Below are positions 36,856 to 50,300 of a DNA stretch of 64,000 nt, piece after piece. Within the stretch, counting starts at the first letter, position 1; each line of letters starts with the position of its first letter. The DNA is from Nymphaea colorata (Eukaryota > Streptophyta > Magnoliopsida > Nymphaeales > Nymphaeaceae). The notes beneath the pieces were generated by a model. It was not told the origin of the DNA and did not search any database. It saw only the letters and a program-made list of their open reading frames with translations. The stretch covers positions 14,858,802 to 14,922,801 of the forward strand of contig NC_045148.1 of assembly GCF_008831285.2 (NCBI RefSeq), given 5' to 3'. A program made the translations under genes and the position numbers.

Positions 36856-37546
36856 AAATAAAACATATGAAAAAGTTTTTTTTTTTTTAATCGGACCTAA
36901 CTAGGTGGTAAATAGTCAGTTCAAGTTAGGCCCATCACGAGTCTCAGTAGCGAACTATCCATCGGATATAGGGACAACCAGTAGGTTGCCCACTTGAAGT
37001 TTATAATGCACGAAAAAACACAAGTCCTTTAGGGTTGGCTCTTATTTGGCGGCCTGTAGCAGAAAATTCAGTATATAAGATTATGGCGAAACATGCGCTC
37101 TTCGAACGAAAAAAAATCTCTAAATTTTGTAAGGCCTGGACGACGTCTGGCATAACATTCAATATATTGACTATCGTATTGGGCCGCGGACAGGTTAGAG
37201 GAGAACAACGTTCAACTACCAAAACAAAGATAGAATATCTAACCATCACCAACACAGCATTTTTGACAAACTGTACATGTCACACAAGGAGTAACCCGTC
37301 AGTCCTTGGAAAGAAGATGGTATTTCTTCAATAGCGAAGACCGCTTGATTGTCTGGTATGAACATAACTCTAAACCTTGACGCACCCACATGCAATAATT
37401 TCACTCGAACAACTATTTCCTGACTTTTGGAGAACTGCTACATTCTCAAATAGGCAGATTCCATCTCTAGATCAGTTGTTCTCTATTTGCTGCAGTGGCG
37501 CTCTGCTAGAATTTCAGAGTTCTTTTGCTTCATCAAGATATTTTCG
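36856..37546. other. upstream region of the BAT1-like gene
   Basis: Includes the presumed promoter and leader. A 99-codon frame at 37035-37334 resembles nothing I know. No TATA box can be assigned with confidence. Confidence 0.35.
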
Positions 37547-40500
37547 ATGGGCGAAGGTGGCAATGATCATGTTACAGCAGAAAAGGCTGTCGCTGATGCT
37601 GAGGAATCCAGGCTTATGGAGCTTGGTTACAAGCAGGAGTTGAAGCGTGATTTATCGTAATTGAGTCATGCTTTTTTTTTTCGCAAGGGAAATCACATCC
37701 TTTTTTTAGCTTCTTTTCTTGTGAATTTTCTTGCAAACAGTTCTCATGGATGAGAGTGAACCTTTTCTGCAGGATGATCTCCAACTTTGCTTTTTCATTC
37801 TCCATTATATCGGCTCTAACTGGGATAACTACTCTTTACAACACTGGGCTCAAATTTGGTGGGCCTGTTGCCCTTACATACGGCTGGTTCATTACTGGGT
37901 TCTTCACCATGTTTGTTGGGTTGTCAATGGCTGAGATCTGCTCTGCATATCCAACTTCTGGTGGGCTTTACTACTGGAGTGCTAGACTCTCTGGGAAAGA
38001 CTGGGCACCTTTTGCTTCCTGGTTGACTGGTTGGTAAGTAATCGAACAGAAATTTTTCAGTCTGTCATACTTAAAATTTTGCATTTGTAATTTGCGTTTG
38101 CCCATTTGGTGGTCTTTCAACATTCACCATGTCAAATAGGCAACTGCCACTTTCGTCTTCATTCACAGTCTCAGTCGAGCAAATCTGGGGGATAGAAGGG
38201 CTTTACGTGATTGTTGATTAGTTGTTCAGGAAGAAATGAACCTTCAAGAAACTTTTTCTTGAATTCTTCTTCGATGAATCTCTTTGCTTCTCCACAACAA
38301 TTCTATTAGCGAAGCATCTAAGAGCAGAGTACTCCACTTATTTCATTCTGTTCTACGAACTTGAATGATAAGCTAACAAAGTTGGATCAAGTGCTTGTAT
38401 ATTGCAGCTGCTAGCTGATGTCTAACTGTGGCTTCCAGATATCGTAGACCACATCTATGCCACGAAGATGATGGTGTAGACATACTTGACATCGACTCTT
38501 GAAATCAAGGAACCTTCAGAATATGAGGTTCGAAGTTTTCAAATCTTCAATAAACAACGAAAAAGTATTCATGCATTAAGTGGGGTTAGAGATAACTTTT
38601 TAGGCGAGCCTTTCCACTATTTGAGAATGCGACGAAACAAGACTATGTATGCTCAAACTGTCACTGCAATTTATCCAAAATTTTCTCATTTTCCTCGACT
38701 GACATCTTTTCATCGGTTCTCTTCAGGTTTAACATTGTTGGTCAGGTGAGTCTTTATTGTATCGTCTATTTCCTTATGGTCTCACGGAGCGTAATCAACT
38801 GGACATTTAGTTCATGTTTATCATCTTAGTGGGCAGGAACAGCTAGCGTTGATTTTTCACTTGCACAACTGCTAGGAGTGATCATTCTGCTCAGTACTGG
38901 TGGTGCTAATGGTGGTGGGTACCAGGCATCTAAGTATGTTATCATCGGTTTCCATGGTGGAATTCTTCTTATACATGCCATTTTAAATAGCCTACCCATT
39001 AGTTGGCTGGCATTTTTAGGACGGATAGCAGCTGCATGGAACGCTGCAGGCAAGAAATGACCACCCTAACAATGTGAGTTTTCTTTCCAAATGATGATTG
39101 ACATCGTGATGAAACTACTTTTCCAGGTATTCTCGTCCTCATGGTTCTCATACCCTCAATTGCACCTGAAAAAGCAAACCTTGGGTTTGTTTTCACCCAT
39201 TTCAATGCAGACAACAATGTGGGTATCCAAAATAAAATGTACATTTTTGTGCTTGGTCTTCTCATGAGCCAGTATACTCTGGCTGGTTATGATGCATCAG
39301 CTAATATGGTGAGAATTACCATCCATCTTCTCTCTTCAAATGCAATTCTATATAGAGTACACTAGAACACGTGAGGCAATGGCTGGTACTTTTTCTGTTT
39401 AGTTATAAATGTGACTCGTGCACCACTTATAACTTTTAATTAAACTTCCCGTTCCATCTTTTTGGACTTTCCCCTTCGACCATGACGCATCTCTATTGAT
39501 TGCTGGTCAACAAAAGAAAGGCAGAACGGCACTTAAGTTTCCCACTTATTTACTGCAGACAGAGGAGACTAAGGATGCAGATAAGAATGGGCCAAGGGGA
39601 ATAATAATGTCCATTGGGATATCCCTAATTGTCGGGTGGGGTTACTTGCTTGGCATCACAGTTACTGTCACCAACATTCCATACCTTTTAAGCAGTGAAA
39701 ATGATGCTGGAGGTTACGCTGTTGCTGAGATATTCTATTTAGCCTTCAAGAATAGGTATGGCAGTGGAGTTGGAGGTATTCTTTGCCTAGCAGTAATTGC
39801 TGTTGCCGTCTTTTTTTGTGGCATGGCCTTGATGACGAGCAATTCTAGGTAAGCGCATTATCAATTTGTGTACCTCAAACTATTGTAATCTCCTCTAAAG
39901 ATGAAATTTCTTTCCAGCATTCTCTCGTGGTAAGATCTTTATTTTCGTCCAAGCAGGACGACCTATGCATTTTCTAGGGATGGTGGCGTGCCATTTTCGT
40001 CATTGTGGCTTAAAGTGAACAGGCAAGAGGTTCCAACAAATGCTATTTGGCTTGCAGTCTCTGTCGCATTTTGCATGGCTCTAACGGTAAGTGGGCATGA
40101 TGATCCTCTCAATTTAGAGTTATCTATGTGCTACCTTTAATGTACTTATTGATCACTTGGTTTGGAAAAATTAACGAAGAAAATTCAAGTATTTCACATC
40201 TTTTACTTTGCAATTTTAGCATATTTAACGTGCAACTTCAACTTTGTTTTTTCAGCATTCCTCTTTAGACTTGAAACGTTTATTCATTATCTGACTAAAC
40301 CTTCCCACTGGTTCGTTCCCTTTGCAGTCTTTAGGAAGCCTGGTCGCGTTCCAGGCAATGGTTTCAGTTGCCACCGTCGGCATCTACATTGCATATGCAC
40401 TTCCAATTCTGTTCCGAGTAACGTTAGCAAGGAAGTCATTTATTCCAGGACCCTTCAGCTTGGGCAGGTACAGTATCCTTGTTGGATGGGTTGCAGTCCT

Positions 40501-40675
40501 CTGGGTTGCTACCATTACTGTTCTCTTCTCGCTCCCAGTCGCATACCCAGTCACCAAGGAAACCTTGAATTACACACCAGTTGCCGTTGGCGGCGTTCTT
40601 CTTCTGTCAGTTTCTTCTTGGATTCTCAGTGCAAGGAAATGGTTCAAAGGCCCCACAACGTACATCGATGAGTAG
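37547..40675 (+). CDS. BAT1: amino-acid/GABA permease, BAT1 type
   Basis: Eight exons give 519 residues: 37547-37656, 37773-38033, 38727-38745, 38830-39049, 39127-39308, 39559-39848, 39957-40086, 40328-40675. The product follows Arabidopsis BAT1/GABP (At2g01170) almost end to end: KQELKRDLS, FSFSIISALTGITTLYNTGL, AEICSAYPTSGGLYYWSA, YTLAGYDASANMTEET, AFSRDGG and FSLPVAYP. It is an APC-superfamily carrier with about 12 membrane helices. The family moves amino acids such as Ala, Arg, Glu, Lys and GABA; plasma-membrane, mitochondrial and vascular roles have been reported. Exon 3 is only 19 nt, and intron 4 uses a GC donor (after 39049). Both are needed to keep the conserved GWFNIVGQWAG and AAGILVLM joins. 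The start is the ATG that gives the family's usual short N-terminus. Confidence 0.95.
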
Positions 40676-41374
40676 GTTTTTTTTTCAACCAAGTCAGCTG
40701 TTATATGTAATAATCATTTGGGATTACAGAAGACGCCGAACTGGTTAGAACCACAGGCATTGTATTTACATTCTCCAGTGTCTTTTGCAAGTCAGGATCT
40801 AGCGCCTTCAAGTTTCATGCATATTCATGTCTGAAGCACTTAAAAAGCATGTCACAATCACATAAATCAGAACCTGTTTCTAACAGATACCATGGAACAA
40901 GCATACAATATAAAATTTTCAAGTGCTTCATAAGGCAATACAAGTAATGCATGAAAATGAGTGTCGTGTGTGTGTGTGTTCCACAGAGAGAGAGAGAGAG
41001 AGAGAGAGAGTAACCTCCATAACTTCATATCCATCTTTTATTGCTGCGTGTAAGCAAGTTAATCTGCCAAGTATACAAATTTCGTCGAGACAGCAGCAGC
41101 CTCAGACTAAAAAGTATTAACTTTATGTAATATATGAATGAACTCGTATATCCAAAAAATCGTCCCAATCGTAAACGGGAATACATACATGAAGCCTACT
41201 CATCCCAAAAATTATTCAACTGATAACCAACCGGTTGGCTTGTGTAAAACCAGGTTTGTTGCTTCATGTTGATTACATAAGCCATCATTAATATCAGTTG
41301 CCAAAAATTGCTCAAATGGTAAAATACATGACTCGCTAGATCCTTCCTTGATGCAGTTGCTTTGCAGCTTTGAT
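40676..41374. other. intergenic between convergent BAT1 and MEFG1 3' ends
   Basis: The two genes point toward each other, so this 0.7 kb holds both 3' UTRs. It contains a (GT)n-(GA)n run at 40966-41010 and no other feature. Confidence 0.6.
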
Positions 41375-44300
41375 TTACTCAGCTCCCTTACTGGCCTTGT
41401 AACTGTTCACTAATTGCATTTGAACATCTTGGGACACTGGCAAATGCTCTTTGTACTCCATGGTAAACTCTCCCTTGCCCTGGCGACAGAATCGTCCTAT
41501 CACACAATTGAACATGCAAAAAAGCAAGTCTCCTCTACCTCTCTCATATCATAGCAAACCATATATTGAGGAGATGGTAATAGCAAGAAAGAACTATTAG
41601 ACATGAATATAACAAGCACAGAAAGTCCCCTTCACCTGTGTCATTGAGCGCAAGGCTGTAGAGTATCCAAACATATTGTTTAGGGGAACCTGTTATTGTG
41701 GAAAAATTAATTCAAAATGTCAGAATCATTAGAAACTAATCTGTCCTTAACACGGTACATGCTCAAACTAATATTGCACGTGCATAAAAGGACTGTCAGC
41801 AATAGATCATGACAACAGGTAGCAACAGTGTGGCTAATAGAAACAAACCACCAGCCAAACCTCCCAGAGTATGAGAAACAGAAACTACTCGCACCAGAAA
41901 ATGAAGCTTTGGAAACGACCACCAGAGTGACATGGGCAGTCAGTAAATACACATGCCTTTAGCAAACGTGAAAGTGATGTCTATGCTGAAAAACCTAATA
42001 TATGCTACATATTCATTGTAAGTTACATATGAAACAAAAATGCATGAAGAGACAACTAAACACTGTTCTTCCGATGGGGGCATAGGCAGAGAAAGATGAA
42101 CAAAAATTAACTAGCAAAAGATGGTAAACTAAAAGGAAAAGGCAAACTATACCGTTCAAAGGAGAAATAAAAAGTACAGCAAGCCTGGAGTTACTTTCAA
42201 ATTTCAATGAATTTACTGCTGAAGGCAAGTTTTTTTCAACCATATGACACAGCAAACCAACGTATGTGTTACATGGGAAAGTTCCTAGTAACCCTGACTA
42301 CCACAGTAGCAGCAAAAACAGCAGAAAGAACGTATAGCTAAATCAGCTATGCAACTAAACAAAATCAACATTACTTTCCAGGCCAACAAATCATATGACA
42401 TCGAAGAAATGGATAAAAATTTACTCACATGTGCGGTAACTACAGAATCATCACCATCCTGATCATTACCAACAATTACACCTTTCCTCCTACAAATCAG
42501 ATTCCATTAAAATTTCATTTGAATTTGTTATTATGGACAAACTAGAATTGCAGAATGGCTCAAAGGATTCTGATAAAGCACATACTTGTTAATATCGCCA
42601 GTAACAGGACCTTGGAATTCTGTCGGCACTTTCAGCTCCACCAACATTGTTGGTTCCAATATGACAGGTTTGGCTGCCCCATAGCACTGGTCAAATCAAT
42701 CAAAGAAAGAAAATTAAGCGGAAGGCTGAAAATGCAATGACCAATTCTTTCACATATCCTACAAAATGAGAACCAAAAGGAAGCAAGCCAAATGATTATG
42801 GACACTGTAATAACCTAAACAGACAATTACCTGCCTAAATGCATAGATAGCAGCTAACTTAAATGCAAGTTCACTAGAATCCACTGCATGAGATGCACCA
42901 TCAGTCAAGACGATGCGGATGTATTCAACTGGATGCCCTATTAGTGAGCCACTGCATAGTCCACAAGCAAATCATTACATCAATATTCAAGAAATAACCC
43001 TCTCAATATATAGTTGTGTGCAACATACATACGCCTTATAGTGTCACTTACGAATTGCTAGCTTCCTTAAATCCCTTCTCTATTGCTGGAATAAAATTAG
43101 AAGGAATCACTTGTCCAATGATCATGTTCTCAAATTCAAACTTTGTGGAAGAGTCAATTGGTAATGGTTCAATATACCTGCACGATGTAACAGAACGCAC
43201 TGCTCCAATCAATCACGTCTGCACAACTGAGAAATCTACTCTAGTGTCTTATAAAACTATTCAAAGAAGGATAATTTTATCGACTTACTAGGATAAGCTT
43301 TACAACTAAAGATGTAATAGCAAGATGTCAAAAATGCCCAAAGGAAAAATTCTAGTAATGATAAATAGCTATTTATGGTTCTTCCATATCTGATATACAT
43401 TGAGTTTGCCAAGCTCTCTTTTCTTCCAGAAACAAAGATGGTCCAAACCATATTTTGTGTGATCCATAATGAACTTACGATATTCTGGAAAAGATAATCT
43501 CCAGAGCGGAACTGGTGAAACATTTGTTTTCCCTTTGCAAGTATCGCAATTTTAGCAGTAAGAGCATACGATTTTACTTTTCAGCATTGTGTGTGCCAAG
43601 AATTTCACACGATTCGCCTGAAAGAAAAGATAGGACCATGACTATACAAGTTTATCTTCCAACATTATGCCTCTGAACAATTTCGCAGGATTCTCTACAA
43701 GATTTTCCCATGTCAAGTACCTAAGAATACAAAAGAAATAAAGGAACACAAAGGGAAAAAAAAATCCAAGTTTAAGAAGAAAAGCCTACAAGGAACTTCA
43801 ATTGCAAGAAGCAACAAACCAAGCACGAGGGAAAAATATTTTTCACACAGAAATTACAGCAGTCTGGAAGCCCCAGATATAGCATATAGATTCTGTTTCC
43901 TCACCCACTTACCCACACACTCTTCCATACTGTCCTTGTCCTCCACTTTGCTTTTTGTGCAAATAGTCAAATTCAGCTCGCTGGGTGATCGTTTCACGAA
44001 AATTAACACGAGGCTTCCCAACAGCTGCATCAACCTGTAGAGAAATCAAAAGATAAAAGGATCAAGATGGACAATAAGCAAAAAGAGTAAGCAAAGCCAA
44101 ATAGGAAAAATTACCAAACCTTGTACTCCCTTCGGATACGCTCAACATATATATCTAAATGCAGCTCCCCCATTCCAGATATTATCGTCTATATGGAATA
44201 ACATACCATAAGCTCCTTGCAACTACACAAAAGTATCCTCCATCGAAATAATGGGTGCAGACTACTGTACCTGCCCACTCTCAGAATCTATACCGACACG

Positions 44301-47300
44301 GAAGGTAGGGTCCTCCTTCTGAAAGCGGTTCAATGCCTTTGAAAACTGAACATGTGTGCCAGCACAAAAGAAAACTGTCAGTGACTAAGTATACACCAAT
44401 AATGAAATAACAGATGCTCATGGAAGATCCATGCATACTTGCCCTCCAGAATCCTTAGATACTGGTGAAATAGCCAGCGACATCACTGGCTCAGGGACAT
44501 TCATTGATGTCATCGTGTATTTGATGGATCCATCAGTAAAGGTGTCACCTGACCAAATACAAGAGGAAAATGATATTAAATACATGACTGAAGAAAAGTT
44601 TAAATAAAGAGATTTGGACTAATATGCATCAGTAGAAAAGGTGAGAAAAATATATACCAGAGGCACAATCAACACCAAATACGGCAACAATCTGCCCAGC
44701 ATGAGCTTCTTGAATATCCTAAAAGTACCAAAGTATTACATAATAGACAACATTGGTCAGACACTTGTACTGGAAGCTGCATAGAGAACACCATCAAGAA
44801 ACACAATAATTAAAGAACTAAAGAGCATTGAAAATATTTATAGTTTGAAAGTTTACAAAAAAGGCACCTACCGTTTGGTCAAATAACAACATCGGAGCTC
44901 AACTTTTAAAAGCTAAAGGGATAGGTGACCAACTTTTGAGGGAAATTCTCAAAGAGCTGCCTACTAGAAGAAAACATTAATTTTTAATATAAAATCACAA
45001 TACCCTTTCTAAAAATAAAATTATCTTTCTTTTCAGCCAAGGGGAGAATAGCTATTTATGAATGGGTATCTTTTCAACAATTTATATCAAAAATTAATAT
45101 TTTCTTTCAATAAGCGGCTGCTTGAGAGTTCCTCTCAAAAGTTGAGGACCTACTTTTAAACTTTCAAAAGCTGAGAAGTGATTTGTTATTTGCTCAAACA
45201 TTAGACGCTTTTTTGTAATTTTTCATTACAGTAATATAAAAAAAACTGCAAATAAAATGAGTAGATCGACTGACCTCCATCTCATCTGAATGCATGCGCA
45301 CTAAGCGAGGAACCTGAACACGTCAAATAGTCAACCAAAAGTAATCTTGGATAAAAGCATCCCTCCACATTTTCCATGAAAAAGAACAGCGGCAACAAAA
45401 GTACAAGATTATAATAATAAAAAACATAATAACTCACTCAACTAACATTAGCATTTAGCTTGAGGGAAAAAAGGTTATTACCAATCTGTACAGCTGCCAA
45501 CTAGCCATGTTTCAGGCCTTCAGCTTTGTTGAAGTATGTTAGACGGGTCTCGGGACCGGGTCCGAATCCATACCCGATCCATCTTGTAGCCCTTGTTGGG
45601 CATTACTTAAGCCGTGTAACCCTAATCCTTATGGAAAATTAAATCTTAAGAGAAAGAGAGAGTCTGGCGGCTAGTGGGCAACCAGCTCCTCCTCATCCGT
45701 GGTTTTTTTCCTCTTGTTGAGGGTTTTTTCACGTTACATCGTGTTCCTCGTATTCTCTTTCTCTGTACTCGTGTTTCTACATGGTATCAGAGCCCACGAG
45801 CATGGGACCTTTTTGGTGATCGTGGAGTTTTCTTCACCCGCCGCCGCTGCTGTCACCGTCGTCGTTTCCGCTGCCGCCGCCGCCGGGTCCGACGCCGTTA
45901 CCGTTCTGCTGCGTCGTCCGACAACGCTGCTGACACCGCCGCTAGCTCCGCCACCGGCGTCACCGCCCTTGCTGCCGCGTCGTCGCCCTTGCTGCCACGC
46001 CGTCGACCTGCTCCCTGACGTCACGCCCTGCTCCCTGCCGTCGTCCTCTGCGCCGTCGCCTTCTGGGTCGGCCCTACTCCAGTAGTGCCCTCCATTGCTG
46101 CCGCCGTTCGCTGTCGCCCCCTTTCCTCCCTGCCGTCGCCCTCTGCGCCGTCGATATCGGCGCCCGACCTGCTCCCTGCTCCACCTGACCAGCAACATCT
46201 TCCGCCGCCCGACCTGCTTCCTGGTGTTGCCTTTCCGTCTAGCGCTGTCTCTACTCCCTGCATCATTGTTCTCCTGCGGGATCTGCTGCAGAGTTCCAGC
46301 ACCTCTGCTCACGTCAGTTGCTGCGTGCTCCCCATTGCCGCAGCTGCCCTTTGTCAATGCAGGAGAAATTTGGGTGTTCGATCGACGTGATGGCGGATTC
46401 CCCTATGGGAGAGTGGATCATCGACAGTGGTGCTACTCACCACATGACCGGCGATCTTAAAGACTTTCATGAGTATAAGCTTTCGTCAGGAAAGGAACGT
46501 GTTTCTCTAGCTGATGGTTCATCTATCTCTGTGGCTGGGAAAGGGAGTCTCTCACTTTTGAACAAGTTCTTTGTTCACAATGCTCTACATGTTCCCCATC
46601 TTCCCTTGAACCTCTTGTCGGTTAGCAAGATTACGAAAGAGTTGAATTGCGAACTAATTTTTTCTGTTGATCGTTGTGTTATGCAGGACTTGGTGACAGG
46701 GAAGAGGATTGGGATTGGTCTGACTTCTGACGGGCTATATCGCTTACCTATGCGTACTGCTCAGGCTCTCGTGACGGCAGTCAGTCAAGCAACGAAGAAC
46801 AGAGAGGAGTCCCTTCAATTGCTTCTACGGTGGCATGAGCGCCTGGGACACCTGCCTTTTGGAATTCTTAGACAGCTGTTTCCTGATTTATGTTCCAGGT
46901 TAGATATGACTATGGTGTCCTGCGATGTCTGAAACCTGGCCAAACATGTTAGGGCTTCATATCCTTTGTCTAACCATCGGTCTAATGAGGTATTTGCTAT
47001 GATTCATTCTGATGTGTGGGGGCCTTCAGGGATTCCTTCTTATCATGGTTTTCAGTATTTTATCACCTTTATAGATGATTGTTCTCGTAACACTATTGTC
47101 TACTTGTTGAAAGACCGTAGTGAAGTTCCTACTGCCATACAAACTTTCATTGCTTATGTGAAAACTCAATATGGAGCATCTGTTAAAACCTTTCGATCTG
47201 ACAATGCTCGTGAGTATATGTGTCAGCCTGTTGATAACTTCTTTCAAAAAAAGGGAATTGTTCATAAGACTTCCTGTAGCTATACTCCTCCTCAGAATGG

Positions 47301-50300
47301 AGTTGTTGAACGAAAGAATCGTCAGTTATTGAATATGACTCGAGCTCTTCTTCTTCAACGTCATGTTCCAAAAAGGTATTGGGGGCATGCTGTGTTGATC
47401 AGTGTGTATCTTATAAACCGTTTGCCTAGTCGTGTGTTGAATGGGCAGACGCTTCACTCTATGTTACCGGGGAGTCATGAACCTTTCTCTCTTCCACCAA
47501 GGTCTTTGGCTGTGTTTGCTTTATTCACAATCATAGTCCTCACATTAAAAAGCTTGATCCAAGGTCTATTAAGTGCGTATTTCTAGGTTTTTCTCCCACT
47601 CAAAAAGGGTATAAATGTCGGGACCCTTCCACTAGTCGTGCCTATGTTACCAAAGATGTCACTTTCCTTGAACATGCTTCCTATTTTGGTGAGAATCCTC
47701 TTCAGGGGGAGAATTCTATGTCAAAGGAAGAGTATTCTTCGAGTCAGGAAATTCTGTTTACAGATTTTTTAGACTACAGGCGTGAATCCGTTGGTCCTTC
47801 TATTGAGGTGCTTGAACAAGAGAAAAATGGAGAGTGTTCTACTGGGGCAGGAGAGGAATGCAATCATCTGTTTGGGCAAGTTTACTCTAAGCAAAGAGTC
47901 TGTACTGAGGAGATGACAGGTGGTGAGAATTCTGCTCCCAATCCAGTTAGTCCTTCCCTGGATGACCCAAGTCGTGCTCAGAAGCAACCTGTTGAAGAAG
48001 AGATTCAGACTGTTATTGCAAGTGAAGAGCTTCCCATCGCCCTGCGAAAGGGTGTCAGGTCATGTACTCAACATCCTATTGGTAATTTTGTTTCACATTC
48101 TAGACTGAGCAAGGACTACAAATGTTTTGTATCTTCTCTTTCTTTGGCTATGATTCCCAGGAATGTTGTTGAGGCTCAAAGTGATCCCAAGTGGACTTAT
48201 GCAATGCAAGAAGAGATGGAAGCCCTGAGAAGAAACATGACATGGGAAGTTATAAAGATTCCTGAGGCGGCTCACTTGGTTGGATCTAAGTGGGTCTACA
48301 CCATCAAGTACAAACCAAATGGAAGTGTTGAAAGATACAAAGCTCGTCTTGTGGCCAAGGGGTTTTGTCAGAAATATGGGATTGATTATTTGAAGACCTT
48401 TGCTCCTGTTGCGAAGATGAAGACTGTCAGAGTCATTATCTCCTTAGCTATGATGAAGGAGTGGAAGATGTACCAACTTGATGTCAAGAACGCATTTCTC
48501 AATGGAGACCTTGAAGAGGAAGTATATATGTGTATGCCTCCAGGATATGAAGAACCTGGAAAATGTTGCAAGTTAAGGAAAGCTTTATATGGGCTCAAGC
48601 AATCTCCTCGAGTATGGTTTGAACGACTTAGACTTGTCATGAGACAATGTGGATACCATCAAGGGAATGGAGATCATACAATCTTTGTGAAGAGAAATGA
48701 ACAAAAGGTTACTATTTTGTTGGTATATGTTGATGATATGATTGTCACAGGTGATGATGCAGATGAAATAATTAAGTTAAAGAAACTGTTGGCGATCGAG
48801 TTTGATCTCAAGGACCTTGGTAAGTGAAATATTTCCTTGGCATTGAAATTGCTAGGTCTAGGACTAGCCTCATGCTAAATCAACGGAAGTACACCCTAGA
48901 TTTGTTAAAGGAGACCGGGAAATTAGGGTGTAGACCAGCTTCTACTCCTCTAAATGCTGGCCATAAGCTAAGTCTTAGAGATGGGGAGCCTCTCTGTGAA
49001 GAGGCCAAAAGAAGATATCAATGTCTTGTAGGGAAGTTGATTTATCTTACTCTCACTAGACTTAGACCTGATATTACCTTTGCTGTGAATGTGATGATTC
49101 AGTTCATGCATGCTTCCACGGATGCCCACTTGAAGGCTGTTGACAGGATCTTGTGCTACTTGAAGAGAAATCCTGGCAAAGGTCTTTTGTATGTCAAGCA
49201 AGACACTCTTGGAATTGAAGGTTATTCAGATGCAGACTGGGCAGGCTGTATTGACACTAGGAGGTCCACCTCTAGCTATTGTATCTATTTGGGAGGGAAT
49301 CTCATAGTGTGGAGAAGTAAAAGGCAAGATGTGTGTTCTCGTTCTAGTGCTGAAGCAGAATACAGAGCAGTGGCTATGGGAGTTTCAAAACTTTTGTGGC
49401 TAAAAGTATTGTTGACGGATATTGGTATAAAGGTTGAAGAACCAATGAAGATGTATTGCGATAGCAAGTCTGCAATCAACTTGGCCAACAACCCTATGCT
49501 TCATGACAAAACAAAGCATGTTGAGATTCACCGACATTTCATTCGAGAGAGAATTGATGCTAAAGAACTTGTACTTCCTTACATGAGATCTGAAGACCAA
49601 ACAGCTAATGTTCTGACGAAAGCTCTATCTTCAACTTCATTCGAGAGAAATGTATCCAAGTTGGGCATGTTTGATATGTATGCCCAACTTGAGGGGGAGT
49701 GTTGAAGTATGTTAGACGGGTCTCGGGACCGGGTCTGAATCCATAGCCGATCCATCTTGTAGCCCTTGTTGGGCATTACTTAAGTCGTGTAACCCTAATC
49801 CTTATGGAAAATGAAATCTTAAGAGAGAGAGAGTCTGGCGGCTAGTGGGCAACCAGCTCCTCCTCATCCGTGGTTTTTTCCTCTTGTTGAGGGTTTTTCC
49901 ACGTTACATCGTGTTCCTCGTATTCTCTTTCTCTGTACTCGTGTTTCTACACGCTTCAATAAGAAAGGTGGAACCAATCTCAGTAAAATCTAGAAGCTTT
50001 GTCAATTGATTGACACAGTGACATGTAAGATAAGTTGGGCAAAACAGTTATGAACTAGCACAACTGATTGACACAATTCATATACATGTGTGGTTCGGGT
50101 AGGGCAGCTAACAATTTCGTTTCCTTTTCACTGAATGAATAATAAAAGGATAGCTTATTAGTCATTAATCTTATTATTTCTGAATAATGTTTTCACATAC
50201 ACACACCCTGGCTGCACTCACATCTGCACCCTGCCACTCTTACCTTGCACCTGTGCAGATATAGTTGGTCAAAGACTCAAAACAGAGCCAGATGGAGGGG

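Larger units (their letters stand above)
45522..49956 (+). mobile_element. Ty1/copia LTR retrotransposon in MEFG1 intron 8
   Basis: Element body 45527-49951 (4425 bp). LTRs start TGTTGAAGTATG and end TTTCTACA. The 5' LTR is followed at once by TGGTATCAGAGC (45782-45793), the initiator-Met tRNA primer site; a purine tract GAGGGGGAG precedes the 3' LTR. Flanks are agctt and cgctt, a 5-bp target duplication with one change. Protease, integrase, reverse transcriptase and RNase H are in copia order (integrase before RT). It is antisense to the host gene. Aligning the LTRs by eye gives five substitutions and two short indels (~98% identity), so insertion is fairly recent. A stop, two frameshifts and a missing gag mean it cannot make its own proteins. 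Confidence 0.95.

Noticed and set aside
45734-46357. 207-codon minus-strand frame in the copia leader
   Set aside because: GC-rich repeats lack stop codons in several frames; Gly/Arg/Ala-rich translation has no domain.
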